The notes: a model not told the origin generated them from the letters alone. 5,401 nt of DNA from an uncultured Eubacteriales bacterium (GCA_934465125.1 CAKSKO010000097.1:1-5401), one strand, 5' to 3'. Positions 1 through 5,330 are shown, counted from the first letter of the stretch. Numbers and translations are program-made.

Positions 1-23
1 AATTATCGCAGAAATCATCAGGA

Positions 24-29
24 GGAGGA
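24..29 (+). promoter_or_regulatory. Shine-Dalgarno site of the TtcA-family gene
   Basis: A purine run of repeated GGA units ends five bases before the ATG at 35. This favours position 35 over the in-frame ATG at 44. The promoter of this gene lies left of the window or in its first bases and cannot be seen. Confidence 0.75.
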
Positions 30-34
30 ATAGG

Positions 35-754
35 ATGGGAGCAATGCAGAAGCTGGCAGGTCTGATGAGACGGGCAATCGAAAAGTATGATATGATACAG
101 CCGGGAGACCGCATCGCAGTCGGCGTCAGCGGAGGAAAGGACTCGGTGGCGCTACTGGTGGGGCTGTGCAAGCTCCGCGACTATATCGGAATCCCGTATG
201 AGGTGGTTGCCATCACGCTGGACCCGTGCTTTGGCGGCGTTGAGACCGACTATTCTCCCATCGCTCAGCTGTGCGAGCAGCTGGGAGTTGAGTATGTCCT
301 CAAGCGGACGGAGATTGGGCAGATTATCTTTGATGTGCGCAATGAAAGCAACCCATGTAGCCTGTGTGCAAGGATGAGAAGAGGTTGTCTGCACGATGCG
401 GCAAAGGAAAACAACTGCAACAAGATTGCGCTGGGCCACCACTATGATGACGCAATCGAGACCTTCATCATGAATCTGTTTCAGGAGGGAAGGGTTGGAT
501 GCTTTCAGCCGGTGACCTACCTGTCCAGAAAGGATTTGACCATGATTCGTCCGATGGTGATGGCGGAGGAAAGTATGATTTCGGCGGCGGTCCATCACGA
601 AAACCTGCCGATTGTCAAGAGCAAATGTCCTGCGGACGGAAACACCAACCGCGAAAAAACCAAAGAATGGATTCGCATGATGGACAAGGAGAGCAAAGGC
701 TTTAAAAAGCGCATTTACGGCGCGATGGAGCGCGGGCATATTTCGGGATTCTAA
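35..754 (+). CDS. TtcA-family PP-loop ATPase (tRNA 2-thiocytidine biosynthesis type)
   Basis: This is a cytoplasmic N-type ATP pyrophosphatase of 239 residues. The family adenylates a tRNA base before sulfur transfer; TtcA makes 2-thiocytidine at position 32. The PP-loop SGGKDS is at residues 32-37. A CxxC pair (C108, C111) and a later cysteine (C198, in KCPADGN) match the three-cysteine iron-sulfur ligand pattern of TtcA. The stretch IALGHHYDD at 131-139 is the second conserved block of the TtcA/TilS superfamily. The protein is shorter than the E. coli enzyme (about 310 residues), which is common for Firmicute members. The true substrate of these short forms is inferred, so no gene symbol is given. 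The start is set by a GGAGG-type site just upstream. The gene ends in TAA and is followed closely by a terminator, so it is not co-transcribed with the next gene. It looks intact. Confidence 0.9.
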   Translation: MGAMQKLAGLMRRAIEKYDMIQPGDRIAVGVSGGKDSVALLVGLCKLRDYIGIPYEVVAITLDPCFGGVETDYSPIAQLCEQLGVEYVLKRTEIGQIIFDVRNESNPCSLCARMRRGCLHDAAKENNCNKIALGHHYDDAIETFIMNLFQEGRVGCFQPVTYLSRKDLTMIRPMVMAEESMISAAVHHENLPIVKSKCPADGNTNREKTKEWIRMMDKESKGFKKRIYGAMERGHISGF

Positions 755-771
755 GTTAAAATTATTAGAAG

Positions 772-809
772 AGCAGAACGATTTTTTATAAAATCGTTCT
801 GCTTTTTTT
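772..809 (+). terminator. Rho-independent terminator after the TtcA-family gene
   Basis: A perfect 14-bp inverted repeat, AGCAGAACGATTTT (772-785) and its complement (790-803), encloses a four-base loop TTAT and runs into a stretch of seven T at 803-809. It lies 17 bases after the TAA and separates this gene from the secreted-protein genes. Confidence 0.95.
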
Positions 810-894
810 ACGAAGAAATTACAAAAAAATGTCAGTCTATATTGTAAGAACTGCTGATTTTACGCCATACAAATGGAAAAATATGGATTAGATA

Positions 895-923
895 TTGCAA
901 GTGTGTTAGAAAGATGATAGACT
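895..923 (+). promoter_or_regulatory. Possible promoter of the caspase-like protein gene
   Basis: TTGCAA at 895-900, a 17-base spacer, then TAGACT at 918-923 preceded by TG at 915-916 (extended -10). Each hexamer matches the sigma-A consensus at only four of six positions, so the call is tentative. It would give a leader of about 58 bases. The rest of 810-987 shows no other convincing element. Confidence 0.4.
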
Positions 924-987
924 ATTACTAACAACTTGTAGTAAAAACAAGTGGATTCCAAAAAACATTCGTGAGGAGGAACTAGTT

Positions 988-3231
988 ATGAAGATGAAAA
1001 AAATCTTTTCATCGGTAATCAGTATGGTGACAGCGGTTTCTTTGCTGGCGGGGTCTGTTTCGGCATCCTGGGATTTGGATGAACAGCAGGCAGTGGAGGG
1101 CGACATCAGCTCTTTTGTTCAGGTGGAAGAAGTGACTTTTGGAGAACCGGAGCCAATAGAACAGCCTTTGGCAGCAGAAGAGGAACTGTACCAGATGGAA
1201 TGGATGGGGGAATTGTTTGATGTTGAGGCAAGCGGCGAAGAAATACAGCCGATGGCTGATCTGCCAGACCTGTCAGTGAGAAATTTGCAAATCAAGGCAG
1301 GAGATATGACGTCACCATATCCGGCTGGTATGCTAATGTATTATACCTTCCAACTTTTAAATTATGGAACGGCGGACGCAAATGGTGCAGAAGTTATCAT
1401 AAAATTGGACGGCGAGGTTGCAACTAATCCCGTGTCGATGGGCAATGTACCAGCAGGTAAGGGGGGAAATATTCAATTTCGTGGTCCAGAAATGTCTCCT
1501 GGAAGTCATACCATGGAAATTGTGGTGAATCCAGATAGAAAAATAGTCGAGTCAAATTATAATAACAATACTACCAGCAGTACCTTTACCTATAAAGCGT
1601 GCTTTGAGTTGGTTGCGGTTTCTATGACTTCTCATAAACAAACAGATGAGAACACGGTACCGACATATGAGGTTGGAGAGAGTGTAACATTCACTATGGA
1701 TTTCCAGAATAGCGGTTTGTTAGATGTGCAGAATGTTCCAATCGCATTGTATGGTACCTTTAGGGAACCAGGAAAACAGCCAGTAACATCCCAGATGGGA
1801 TATACAAATTACATAGCAAAATTACCAGCAAAGACAAGAATGAAGGCAACAGTCAGCCTGACATTTACCAAAGAAGCAAGTGCCCGCATCAGTTTTGTGC
1901 TTGATCCGGAGAAAATTTTAGGCGATATGGATTACAACACCAATACGGCGGAAACGAATTTGAAAGTATCTGGGGGAACGGATAAAAAGTATGCTTTGTG
2001 CATAGGTGTAAATAGAGATTCTGGTGATGAATCAGGAAACTTTTTGCCAAACGTGCAAGGGGCACATAAAAAATTTACAGACATAGGTATTGATTCAACA
2101 CTTAATGGAAGTCCGAATATAGATTTTTTATTATCAGTAAATGCTCAAAACAATAAAAAGCAATTAGCAAGTGATATTTTATTCTTTAATGGGCATGCAA
2201 GTCCGAAGGCAATGTGTTTTCGGAGCAATCAAAACAATACGGGAATAAGGTATAACAATACATCACAAGTTGATTTAAACCTTACTTATGATGGAATACC
2301 GGAAGAGGTAGCATTTGCAGGAATTAGATCCGTAGATTTTCAAAATGTAGAGTTGGTATCTTTTATTGGGTGTTCTACTGGAGTTGAGTGGATGAATGAC
2401 TCGACACAGGTGAACTCTATTGCAGAAATAGCACATGATAGGGGAGCTAAAGCTTCGCTGGGATTTACGGATTCAATTACAAGTAGAAGTGAATCGGGAA
2501 GAAAATGGGTTCAAGATTATGTGGATAGTTTATGTGCAGGGTATACTTTCCAGGAAGCGCTTGAGTTAGCAAGTGAAAATTCAACTTCGAATCTAGCTAA
2601 ATATTTTATACCGTTTGGAGATATCAATTATAGGATGGTGGAAAATACGGCAAAAACCCGTTCAGTCAGAAACGAATCCAACAATTTGATAAAGAAAGCA
2701 CACAAGCTGGAACATGTATTACCACATTATAATTATGATCAGGTGAAAGCATCGGAGTGTGTAGATTATCAAGAACTGTATGATTTAATAAAGAGTGTTG
2801 ATTCTTCTTTTGATTCAGAAGACTATTATTTGTCCACAAATTTTTATTCTGAAGAATTGGACAGTGCTATTATTAGACTACAGTATTATATTGAAGATAA
2901 AATTTCAACATCTAAAATGTATAATATTATATATAGAGATGGAGAAGTAACAGCTATCGTAAAATTACCGTCGTCGGTATTGCTTCGGAATGAGGAAGAT
3001 GGTATGGAGGAAAATCTGCTGACGAGAATACAAGCTTATGAAAAATCCCAAAAGGAGCGCTCAATACAAAAACCAAACTTCGAGAAAAATGTTAATGTCG
3101 TAGAAGAACAACAAGTATATTATTATGATTATCAGACAAATGAATTGAAAGATATTCATACATATACATTAGAGTTCCCAGAGGAAGATAATACACGTGA
3201 TTTGTATGAACAGGAAATTCTCATTCCATGA
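988..3231 (+). CDS. Secreted CARDB-repeat protein with caspase/CHAT-like cysteine peptidase domain
   Basis: The product is 747 residues. Residues 1-26 form a signal peptide (KMKK, hydrophobic core, likely cut at VSA|SW). A motif SWDLDEQQAVEGDISS (27-42) follows, then an acidic linker. Residues about 93-200 are a CARDB-like domain (PDLSVRNLQI start, NYGTADA, VESNYNNN end); 206-327 are a second, more divergent one. Residues about 334-551 resemble clan CD peptidases of the caspase/CHAT/C25 group: strand YALCIGVN, then ILFFNGHAS with H403, then VELVSFIGCSTG with C462, then a GAKASLGF strand and a helix with AGYTFQEALELA. H403 and C462 are the predicted dyad. Residues about 583-747 form a domain shared with the next gene. 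The start has GGAGG at 975-979, eight bases upstream. The 3' half is visibly AT-richer than the flanking genes. The frame continues after the UGA into a membrane anchor. Target, activity and name are unknown to me. Confidence 0.85.
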   Translation: MKMKKIFSSVISMVTAVSLLAGSVSASWDLDEQQAVEGDISSFVQVEEVTFGEPEPIEQPLAAEEELYQMEWMGELFDVEASGEEIQPMADLPDLSVRNLQIKAGDMTSPYPAGMLMYYTFQLLNYGTADANGAEVIIKLDGEVATNPVSMGNVPAGKGGNIQFRGPEMSPGSHTMEIVVNPDRKIVESNYNNNTTSSTFTYKACFELVAVSMTSHKQTDENTVPTYEVGESVTFTMDFQNSGLLDVQNVPIALYGTFREPGKQPVTSQMGYTNYIAKLPAKTRMKATVSLTFTKEASARISFVLDPEKILGDMDYNTNTAETNLKVSGGTDKKYALCIGVNRDSGDESGNFLPNVQGAHKKFTDIGIDSTLNGSPNIDFLLSVNAQNNKKQLASDILFFNGHASPKAMCFRSNQNNTGIRYNNTSQVDLNLTYDGIPEEVAFAGIRSVDFQNVELVSFIGCSTGVEWMNDSTQVNSIAEIAHDRGAKASLGFTDSITSRSESGRKWVQDYVDSLCAGYTFQEALELASENSTSNLAKYFIPFGDINYRMVENTAKTRSVRNESNNLIKKAHKLEHVLPHYNYDQVKASECVDYQELYDLIKSVDSSFDSEDYYLSTNFYSEELDSAIIRLQYYIEDKISTSKMYNIIYRDGEVTAIVKLPSSVLLRNEEDGMEENLLTRIQAYEKSQKERSIQKPNFEKNVNVVEEQQVYYYDYQTNELKDIHTYTLEFPEEDNTRDLYEQEILIP
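1063..1113 (+). repeat. Copy 1 of the shared mature N-terminal motif SWDLxExQAVEGDISS
   Basis: Codons 26-42 of the caspase-like protein, right at the predicted signal-peptidase cut, match codons 25-41 of the small paralogue at 43 of 51 bases and 15 of 17 residues. This is far higher identity than anywhere else in the pair. I do not recognise the motif as a named domain. Confidence 0.85.
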
Positions 3232-3235
3232 GAAG

Positions 3236-3272
3236 AAAAGAGAAAATACCGTAAAATCTGGATTTTCCTTTT
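3236..3272 (+). other. A/U-rich stem-loop just after the first UGA
   Basis: AAAAG (3236-3240) and GAAAAT (3242-3247) pair with ATTTTC (3262-3267) and CTTTT (3268-3272), with A3241 bulged. CC (3249-3250) can add two pairs with GG (3260-3261), leaving a nine-base loop that begins with G. The apical loop starts 20 bases after the UGA. The stem is weak because it is mostly A-U. It could be a recoding stimulator or chance in AT-rich DNA. Confidence 0.35.
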
Positions 3273-3287
3273 GGGAACAACGCTCAT

Positions 3288-3305
3288 TGCAGGAGTATTC
3301 CTGCA
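3288..3305 (+). other. Compact hairpin inside the first readthrough extension
   Basis: TGCAGGA (3288-3294) pairs perfectly with TCCTGCA (3299-3305) around a GTAT loop. No T-run follows, so it is not a terminator. The second extension carries a stem with the same CAGGA/TCCTG core. Confidence 0.5.
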
Positions 3306-3341
3306 TGAAGTGAAAAGAAGAAAACATTCGTAACAAGAACA

Positions 3342-3370
3342 CCCCGAGGAATTTCCTCGGGGGTCTTTTT
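3342..3370 (+). terminator. Rho-independent terminator after the caspase-like gene
   Basis: CCCCGAGGA (3342-3350) pairs with TCCTCGGGG (3354-3362) around a short ATT loop, followed by GTC and five T at 3366-3370. It starts nine bases after the TAA that ends the extension frame and 111 bases after the UGA. The spacing fits the TAA better as the end of the coding unit. Confidence 0.93.
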
Positions 3371-3399
3371 AGGGAAAGCAGATTTTATCTTATATAAAG
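3365..3399. repeat. Direct repeat copy 1: terminator tail plus remnant of the PHP gene 3' end
   Basis: This 35-base segment matches 4314-4348 at 33 of 35 positions, offset 949 bases. In the right-hand copy the repeat contains the last five codons and stop of the PHP gene. Here the complementary strand reads LYIR-stop against LYLR-stop there, and upstream codons show no homology. It looks like a duplication breakpoint scar rather than a gene. Confidence 0.8.
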
Positions 3400-3416
3400 A
3401 AAAAAACTATATAATA

Positions 3417-3445
3417 TTGACAATAAATCTCCTCTGTATTATGAT
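3417..3445 (+). promoter_or_regulatory. Sigma-A-like promoter of the small paralogue
   Basis: Consensus TTGACA at 3417-3422, a 17-base spacer and TATGAT at 3440-3445 (five of six). The upstream tract 3390-3416 is nearly all A and T, like an UP element. Transcription should start near 3452, so this gene has its own promoter behind the previous terminator. Confidence 0.85.
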
Positions 3446-3480
3446 TGGTATAGATGAATAAGAATAATCGGTGAACATGA

Positions 3481-3486
3481 GGAGGT
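3481..3486 (+). promoter_or_regulatory. Shine-Dalgarno site deciding between two adjacent ATGs
   Basis: GGAGGT at 3481-3486 precedes tandem ATG codons at 3490 and 3493. Counted from GGAGG the spacers are four and seven bases, so the second ATG is the better placed. Using it would only remove one methionine. Confidence 0.75.
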
Positions 3487-3489
3487 AAA

Positions 3490-4167
3490 ATGATGAAAAA
3501 AGTGATATCATTTCTTTTATCCATTACATTGTGCAGTTCGATGCTGACGATTTTTCCTGCGGCTTCTTGGGATTTAAATGAAGAGCAGGCAGTGGAGGGG
3601 GACATCAGTTCCTATTATGGAATAAAAAATTTTGTTGCCCTTAACATACCGTATGAAGAATTATCTGTTACGCCATATGCAGAAAATAAAGAGGTTAAGT
3701 TGGGGAAAGAACTGTTAAACGATGCTTTAATCACCGAAATAAAAAAAGTAAATCCTAATTTTGAGATGGAATACTATTCAGTTGACTATAATCCATCGAC
3801 AGGTCTGCTCTCTTTGTCAAAAGTAATTCCTACGGAATATGGAAATGTTTTTGTGGGAATCGGTTATACCATTTATATTGAGAACGGGATGGCTTTAGAA
3901 TTAACTTATACTGATTATCCTACCCAGCAAAAATTAAATCAAGAAGAAATTATTTCGGAAAGAATACGGGCTTTTGTGGAAAATGGAGGAGAGAAAGTCC
4001 AACTGCCAGATATTCCGAATGCGCTGGTGCAGGTAGATGAAGATCAAGTTTTTTATAGCTACGATTTCGAAACAGATGAACTAACTTATACAGTAGGTTA
4101 TGAAGTAACACATTTGGATGAAGACAGTGCGATGTCGGCACATGACATCGTGGTTCAAGTTCCATGA
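3490..4167 (+). CDS. Small secreted paralogue of the caspase-like protein, lacking CARDB and peptidase domains
   Basis: The product is 225 residues (224 if the ATG at 3493 is used). Residues 1-25 are a signal peptide (MMKK, hydrophobic core, likely cut at PAA|SW). SWDLNEEQAVEGDISS (26-41) follows, nearly identical to the larger protein. Residues about 75-225 align with residues about 597-747 of that protein: IKxV...F...YY near the start, then RIxAxxE, K...P, V..(D/E)(D/E)(Q)VxYxYDxxTxEL, and a final VP or IP before UGA. No His/Cys peptidase motif is present, so it should not be a protease. It could be a decoy, an inhibitor or an assembly partner; these are guesses. C15 does not sit in a proper lipobox. 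It has its own promoter, is AT-rich, and ends in a UGA with an open frame beyond it. I know no name for this domain. Confidence 0.82.
   Translation: MMKKVISFLLSITLCSSMLTIFPAASWDLNEEQAVEGDISSYYGIKNFVALNIPYEELSVTPYAENKEVKLGKELLNDALITEIKKVNPNFEMEYYSVDYNPSTGLLSLSKVIPTEYGNVFVGIGYTIYIENGMALELTYTDYPTQQKLNQEEIISERIRAFVENGGEKVQLPDIPNALVQVDEDQVFYSYDFETDELTYTVGYEVTHLDEDSAMSAHDIVVQVP
3562..3612 (+). repeat. Copy 2 of the shared mature N-terminal motif SWDLxExQAVEGDISS
   Basis: Second copy of the motif at 1063-1113, at the same place relative to the signal peptide. Several of the eight base differences are synonymous, which points to selection on the peptide rather than to recent copying of DNA. Confidence 0.85.
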
Positions 4168-4278
4168 GTGGAAAAACGGTGGGCAGAAAAAATATTTCTA
4201 GTTGTATCAGGAGGTATTGTTTTTGTCCTGATGGGTTTTCTCTGTCTGGGCAAATTTAAAATCAAAAAAGAGAAATAA
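4165..4278 (+). other. In-frame UGA followed by a 36-codon membrane-anchor extension (candidate readthrough)
   Basis: After TGA at 4165-4167 the frame runs open to TAA at 4276-4278. It begins VEKRWAEKIF, has a hydrophobic segment of roughly 18 residues (including IVFVLMGFLCLG) and ends in a basic tail KFKIKKEK. The first nine residues share E2, K3, R4, K8 and I9 with the extension of the caspase-like protein, aligned without gaps from the UGA. A GTG directly follows the UGA and could in principle restart translation, but the other gene has no such codon, so restart does not explain both. The minus-one frame opened by the ATGA overlap encodes nothing membrane-like. Confidence 0.6.
4206..4232 (+). 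other. Stem-loop inside the second readthrough extension
   Basis: ATCAGGA (4206-4212) pairs with TCCTGAT (4226-4232) around a 13-base loop. It shares the CAGGA/TCCTG core with the hairpin in the first extension but lies closer to its UGA (38 bases against 56). It also overlaps an internal AGGAGGT at 4209-4215. Confidence 0.4.
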
Positions 4279-4282
4279 CAAC

Positions 4283-4319
4283 ACCCCCGAGGAAATAATT
4301 TCCTCGGGGGTTGCTTTTT
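4283..4319 (+). terminator. Rho-independent terminator after the small paralogue, possibly bidirectional
   Basis: A perfect 13-bp stem, ACCCCCGAGGAAA (4283-4295) and its complement (4299-4311), has a TAA loop and leads to TGC and five T at 4315-4319. It begins four bases after the TAA of the extension frame. The convergent PHP gene ends 15 bases beyond the T-run, and on its strand the stem is followed by a looser T-rich stretch, so it may serve both genes. The stem sequence is clearly related to the terminator at 3342-3370. Confidence 0.93.
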
Positions 4320-4348
4320 AGGGAAAGCAGATTTTATCTTAGGTAAAG
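4314..4348. repeat. Direct repeat copy 2: terminator tail plus PHP gene 3' end
   Basis: Partner of 3365-3399. This copy contains the real last five codons and TAA of the PHP gene, so it is probably the source and the left copy the remnant. Confidence 0.8.
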
Positions 4349-5170
4349 TTTAGAAGAATCCACCGACGCAGCACCGATTTCGTAACGGATGCCGTCAATC
4401 TCCTTTTGAAATTCTCCGTGGCTGTCGCCGCCGCAGGTGATGAAGAGCTGATGCTCCTGACAAAGTGCAACACAGCGTCTGCGGTATTCCTCCGAGTGTG
4501 CCGGATAGTAACATTCAATTCCCTGAACGCCGGCATGAACGGTGCGGAGAAGGTTTTCCTCCAATTTATCATCGAACGGGAAGTAGTTGGAGGGGTGTGC
4601 CAGAATTGGAGTGCCGCCGGCTGCGACGATGGCCCGACAGGTTTCTTCCATCGAAGGGAAGGCGCTTTTTTCATAGGTGATATGGTAGCGGGAGTAAAGT
4701 GCCATCACAGAATCAAAATCGTGGGCGAGCTTGCGGTCGATGAGGTAGTTGAGTCCCTTCCAGCCGCCCCGGGAGGAATCGTTGCGGTAGACAAGATAAT
4801 CCTGCATCGAGACCGCTTCTCCGATTTGAGGAGGAGAAAGCTCGATGGCGGCAATCAGGCGGTCGCTCATCTCATCCAGAACCTGACGCGCAGACCGGAG
4901 CAGAGCAAGGAGCGGCTGGTTGCAGGTATCGACCCCATAGCCGAGGACATGGTAGCATCTACTATTTAAAATACAGTCGACCTCGACCCCGGTGATACAG
5001 GTAAGCCCGTACTGCTTGGCGGCATCCAGTGCTTCAGGGTAGGCAGAAAGAAGATTGTGGTCGGTAATCGAGAAAAGGCGGATGTTCTGTTGCAGGCAGA
5101 ACTGGGCAATCTGCTGTGGGGTTCGGGTGCCGTCGGAGTGTCGGGAATGAATATGAAGGTCACAAAGCAT
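4334..5170 (-). CDS. PHP-domain metal-dependent phosphoesterase (TrpH/YciV-like)
   Basis: This is a cytoplasmic protein of 278 residues with the full set of PHP metal-site motifs: DLHIHSRHSDGT (4-15), SITDHN (34-39), GVEV (61-64), LAHPSNY (190-196), GIECYYPAHSEE (217-228) and GGDSHGE (247-253). Order and length fit the TrpH/YciV branch, whose studied members hydrolyse 3',5'-nucleoside bisphosphates or trim RNA 5' ends; the substrate here is inferred. The frame is open upstream to an ATG at 5389, but the start at 5170 is preferred. It has an AAGGAG site seven bases upstream, a promoter lies between the two candidates, and the motif DLHIH sits at residue 4 as usual in this family. The extra 73 codons would encode a hydrophobic artefact of A-tracts. 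The gene converges on the small paralogue and has no evident functional link to it. Confidence 0.9.
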   Translation of the reverse strand: MLCDLHIHSRHSDGTRTPQQIAQFCLQQNIRLFSITDHNLLSAYPEALDAAKQYGLTCITGVEVDCILNSRCYHVLGYGVDTCNQPLLALLRSARQVLDEMSDRLIAAIELSPPQIGEAVSMQDYLVYRNDSSRGGWKGLNYLIDRKLAHDFDSVMALYSRYHITYEKSAFPSMEETCRAIVAAGGTPILAHPSNYFPFDDKLEENLLRTVHAGVQGIECYYPAHSEEYRRRCVALCQEHQLFITCGGDSHGEFQKEIDGIRYEIGAASVDSSKLYLR

Positions 5171-5177
5171 GAGGATT

Positions 5178-5183
5178 CTCCTT
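5178..5183 (-). promoter_or_regulatory. Shine-Dalgarno site fixing the PHP gene start
   Basis: AAGGAG on the minus strand lies seven bases before the ATG whose first base is 5170. No comparable site precedes the ATG at 5389. Confidence 0.85.
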
Positions 5184-5206
5184 TCAAAGATATTGCGGTT
5201 AAGGAT

Positions 5207-5235
5207 ATTGTATAATAGAAGCGGGAAGTTTTCAA
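5207..5235 (-). promoter_or_regulatory. Promoter of the PHP gene
   Basis: On the minus strand, TTGAAA (5235 to 5230), a 17-base spacer and TACAAT (5212 to 5207). Each hexamer matches consensus at five of six positions. Transcription would begin near 5200 and give a leader of about 30 bases. Confidence 0.75.
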
Positions 5236-5284
5236 TAGCGCAGGAAAGAGCGGGAAAGGGCATAAAAAGGGAATAAAAGAGGGG

Positions 5285-5326
5285 AAAAACAAGAAAAAGC
5301 AAAAAACTTGAAAAAACTTGGAAAAA
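5285..5326 (+). repeat. Helically phased A-tracts with a tandem AAAAAACTTG repeat
   Basis: Runs of five or six A start near 5285, 5294, 5301, 5311 and 5322, about one helical turn apart. The decamer AAAAAACTTG occurs twice in perfect tandem (5301-5320). Phased A-tracts bend DNA, and those just upstream of a -35 box can act as an UP element. Confidence 0.65.
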
Positions 5327-5330
5327 GGTG

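Larger units (their letters stand above)
3229..3333 (+). other. In-frame UGA followed by a 33-codon membrane-anchor extension (candidate readthrough)
   Basis: The TGA at 3229-3231 ends the caspase-like protein, but the same frame stays open to TAA at 3331-3333. The extension begins EEKRKYRKIW, continues as a hydrophobic segment of about 16 residues ending GVFL, and closes with a basic tail (VKRRKHS). That is the layout of a single C-terminal membrane anchor with its basic end in the cytoplasm. No ATG, GTG or TTG lies between the UGA and the hydrophobic segment, so a separate start is unlikely. The overlapping ATGA opens only an eight-codon frame. The coding character is seen in the sequence; that readthrough happens is inferred. 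Confidence 0.6.

Noticed and set aside
152..739. Long antisense frame opposite the TtcA-family gene
   Set aside because: It is a shadow of a gene with clear motifs, and has no ribosome site, promoter or recognisable domain. The same applies to 4406-4969 on the plus strand opposite the PHP gene.
873..917. Short frame starting MEKYGLDIAS upstream of the caspase-like gene
   Set aside because: Only 14 codons, no ribosome binding site, and it overlaps the candidate promoter.
3228..3254. ATGA overlap as start of a coupled downstream gene after the caspase-like gene
   Set aside because: The minus-one frame stops after eight codons. In the paralogue the matching frame runs 32 codons but is not hydrophobic and not similar to anything in the first.
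3229..3272. Selenocysteine insertion at the first UGA
   Set aside because: The nearby stem is A/U-rich and only loosely SECIS-like, the paralogue has no equivalent at that spacing, and a Sec between proline and a charged juxtamembrane stretch has no evident role. Kept only as a mechanism to test.
3520..3537. Lipoprotein signal around C15 of the small paralogue
   Set aside because: The residue before the cysteine is leucine and the site lies inside the hydrophobic core, so it does not fit a lipobox. A normal AxA-like cut before SWDL fits better.
3229..4167. UGA as a fully reassigned sense codon (as in Mycoplasma or Gracilibacteria)
   Set aside because: Each gene has only this one in-frame UGA, tryptophan uses TGG throughout, and the flanking genes have no internal UGA. 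A reassigned code would show many.
4209..4275. Internal AGGAGGT with ATG at 4231 as a separate small gene
   Set aside because: The spacing is too long and the product would be 15 residues, starting inside the hydrophobic segment.
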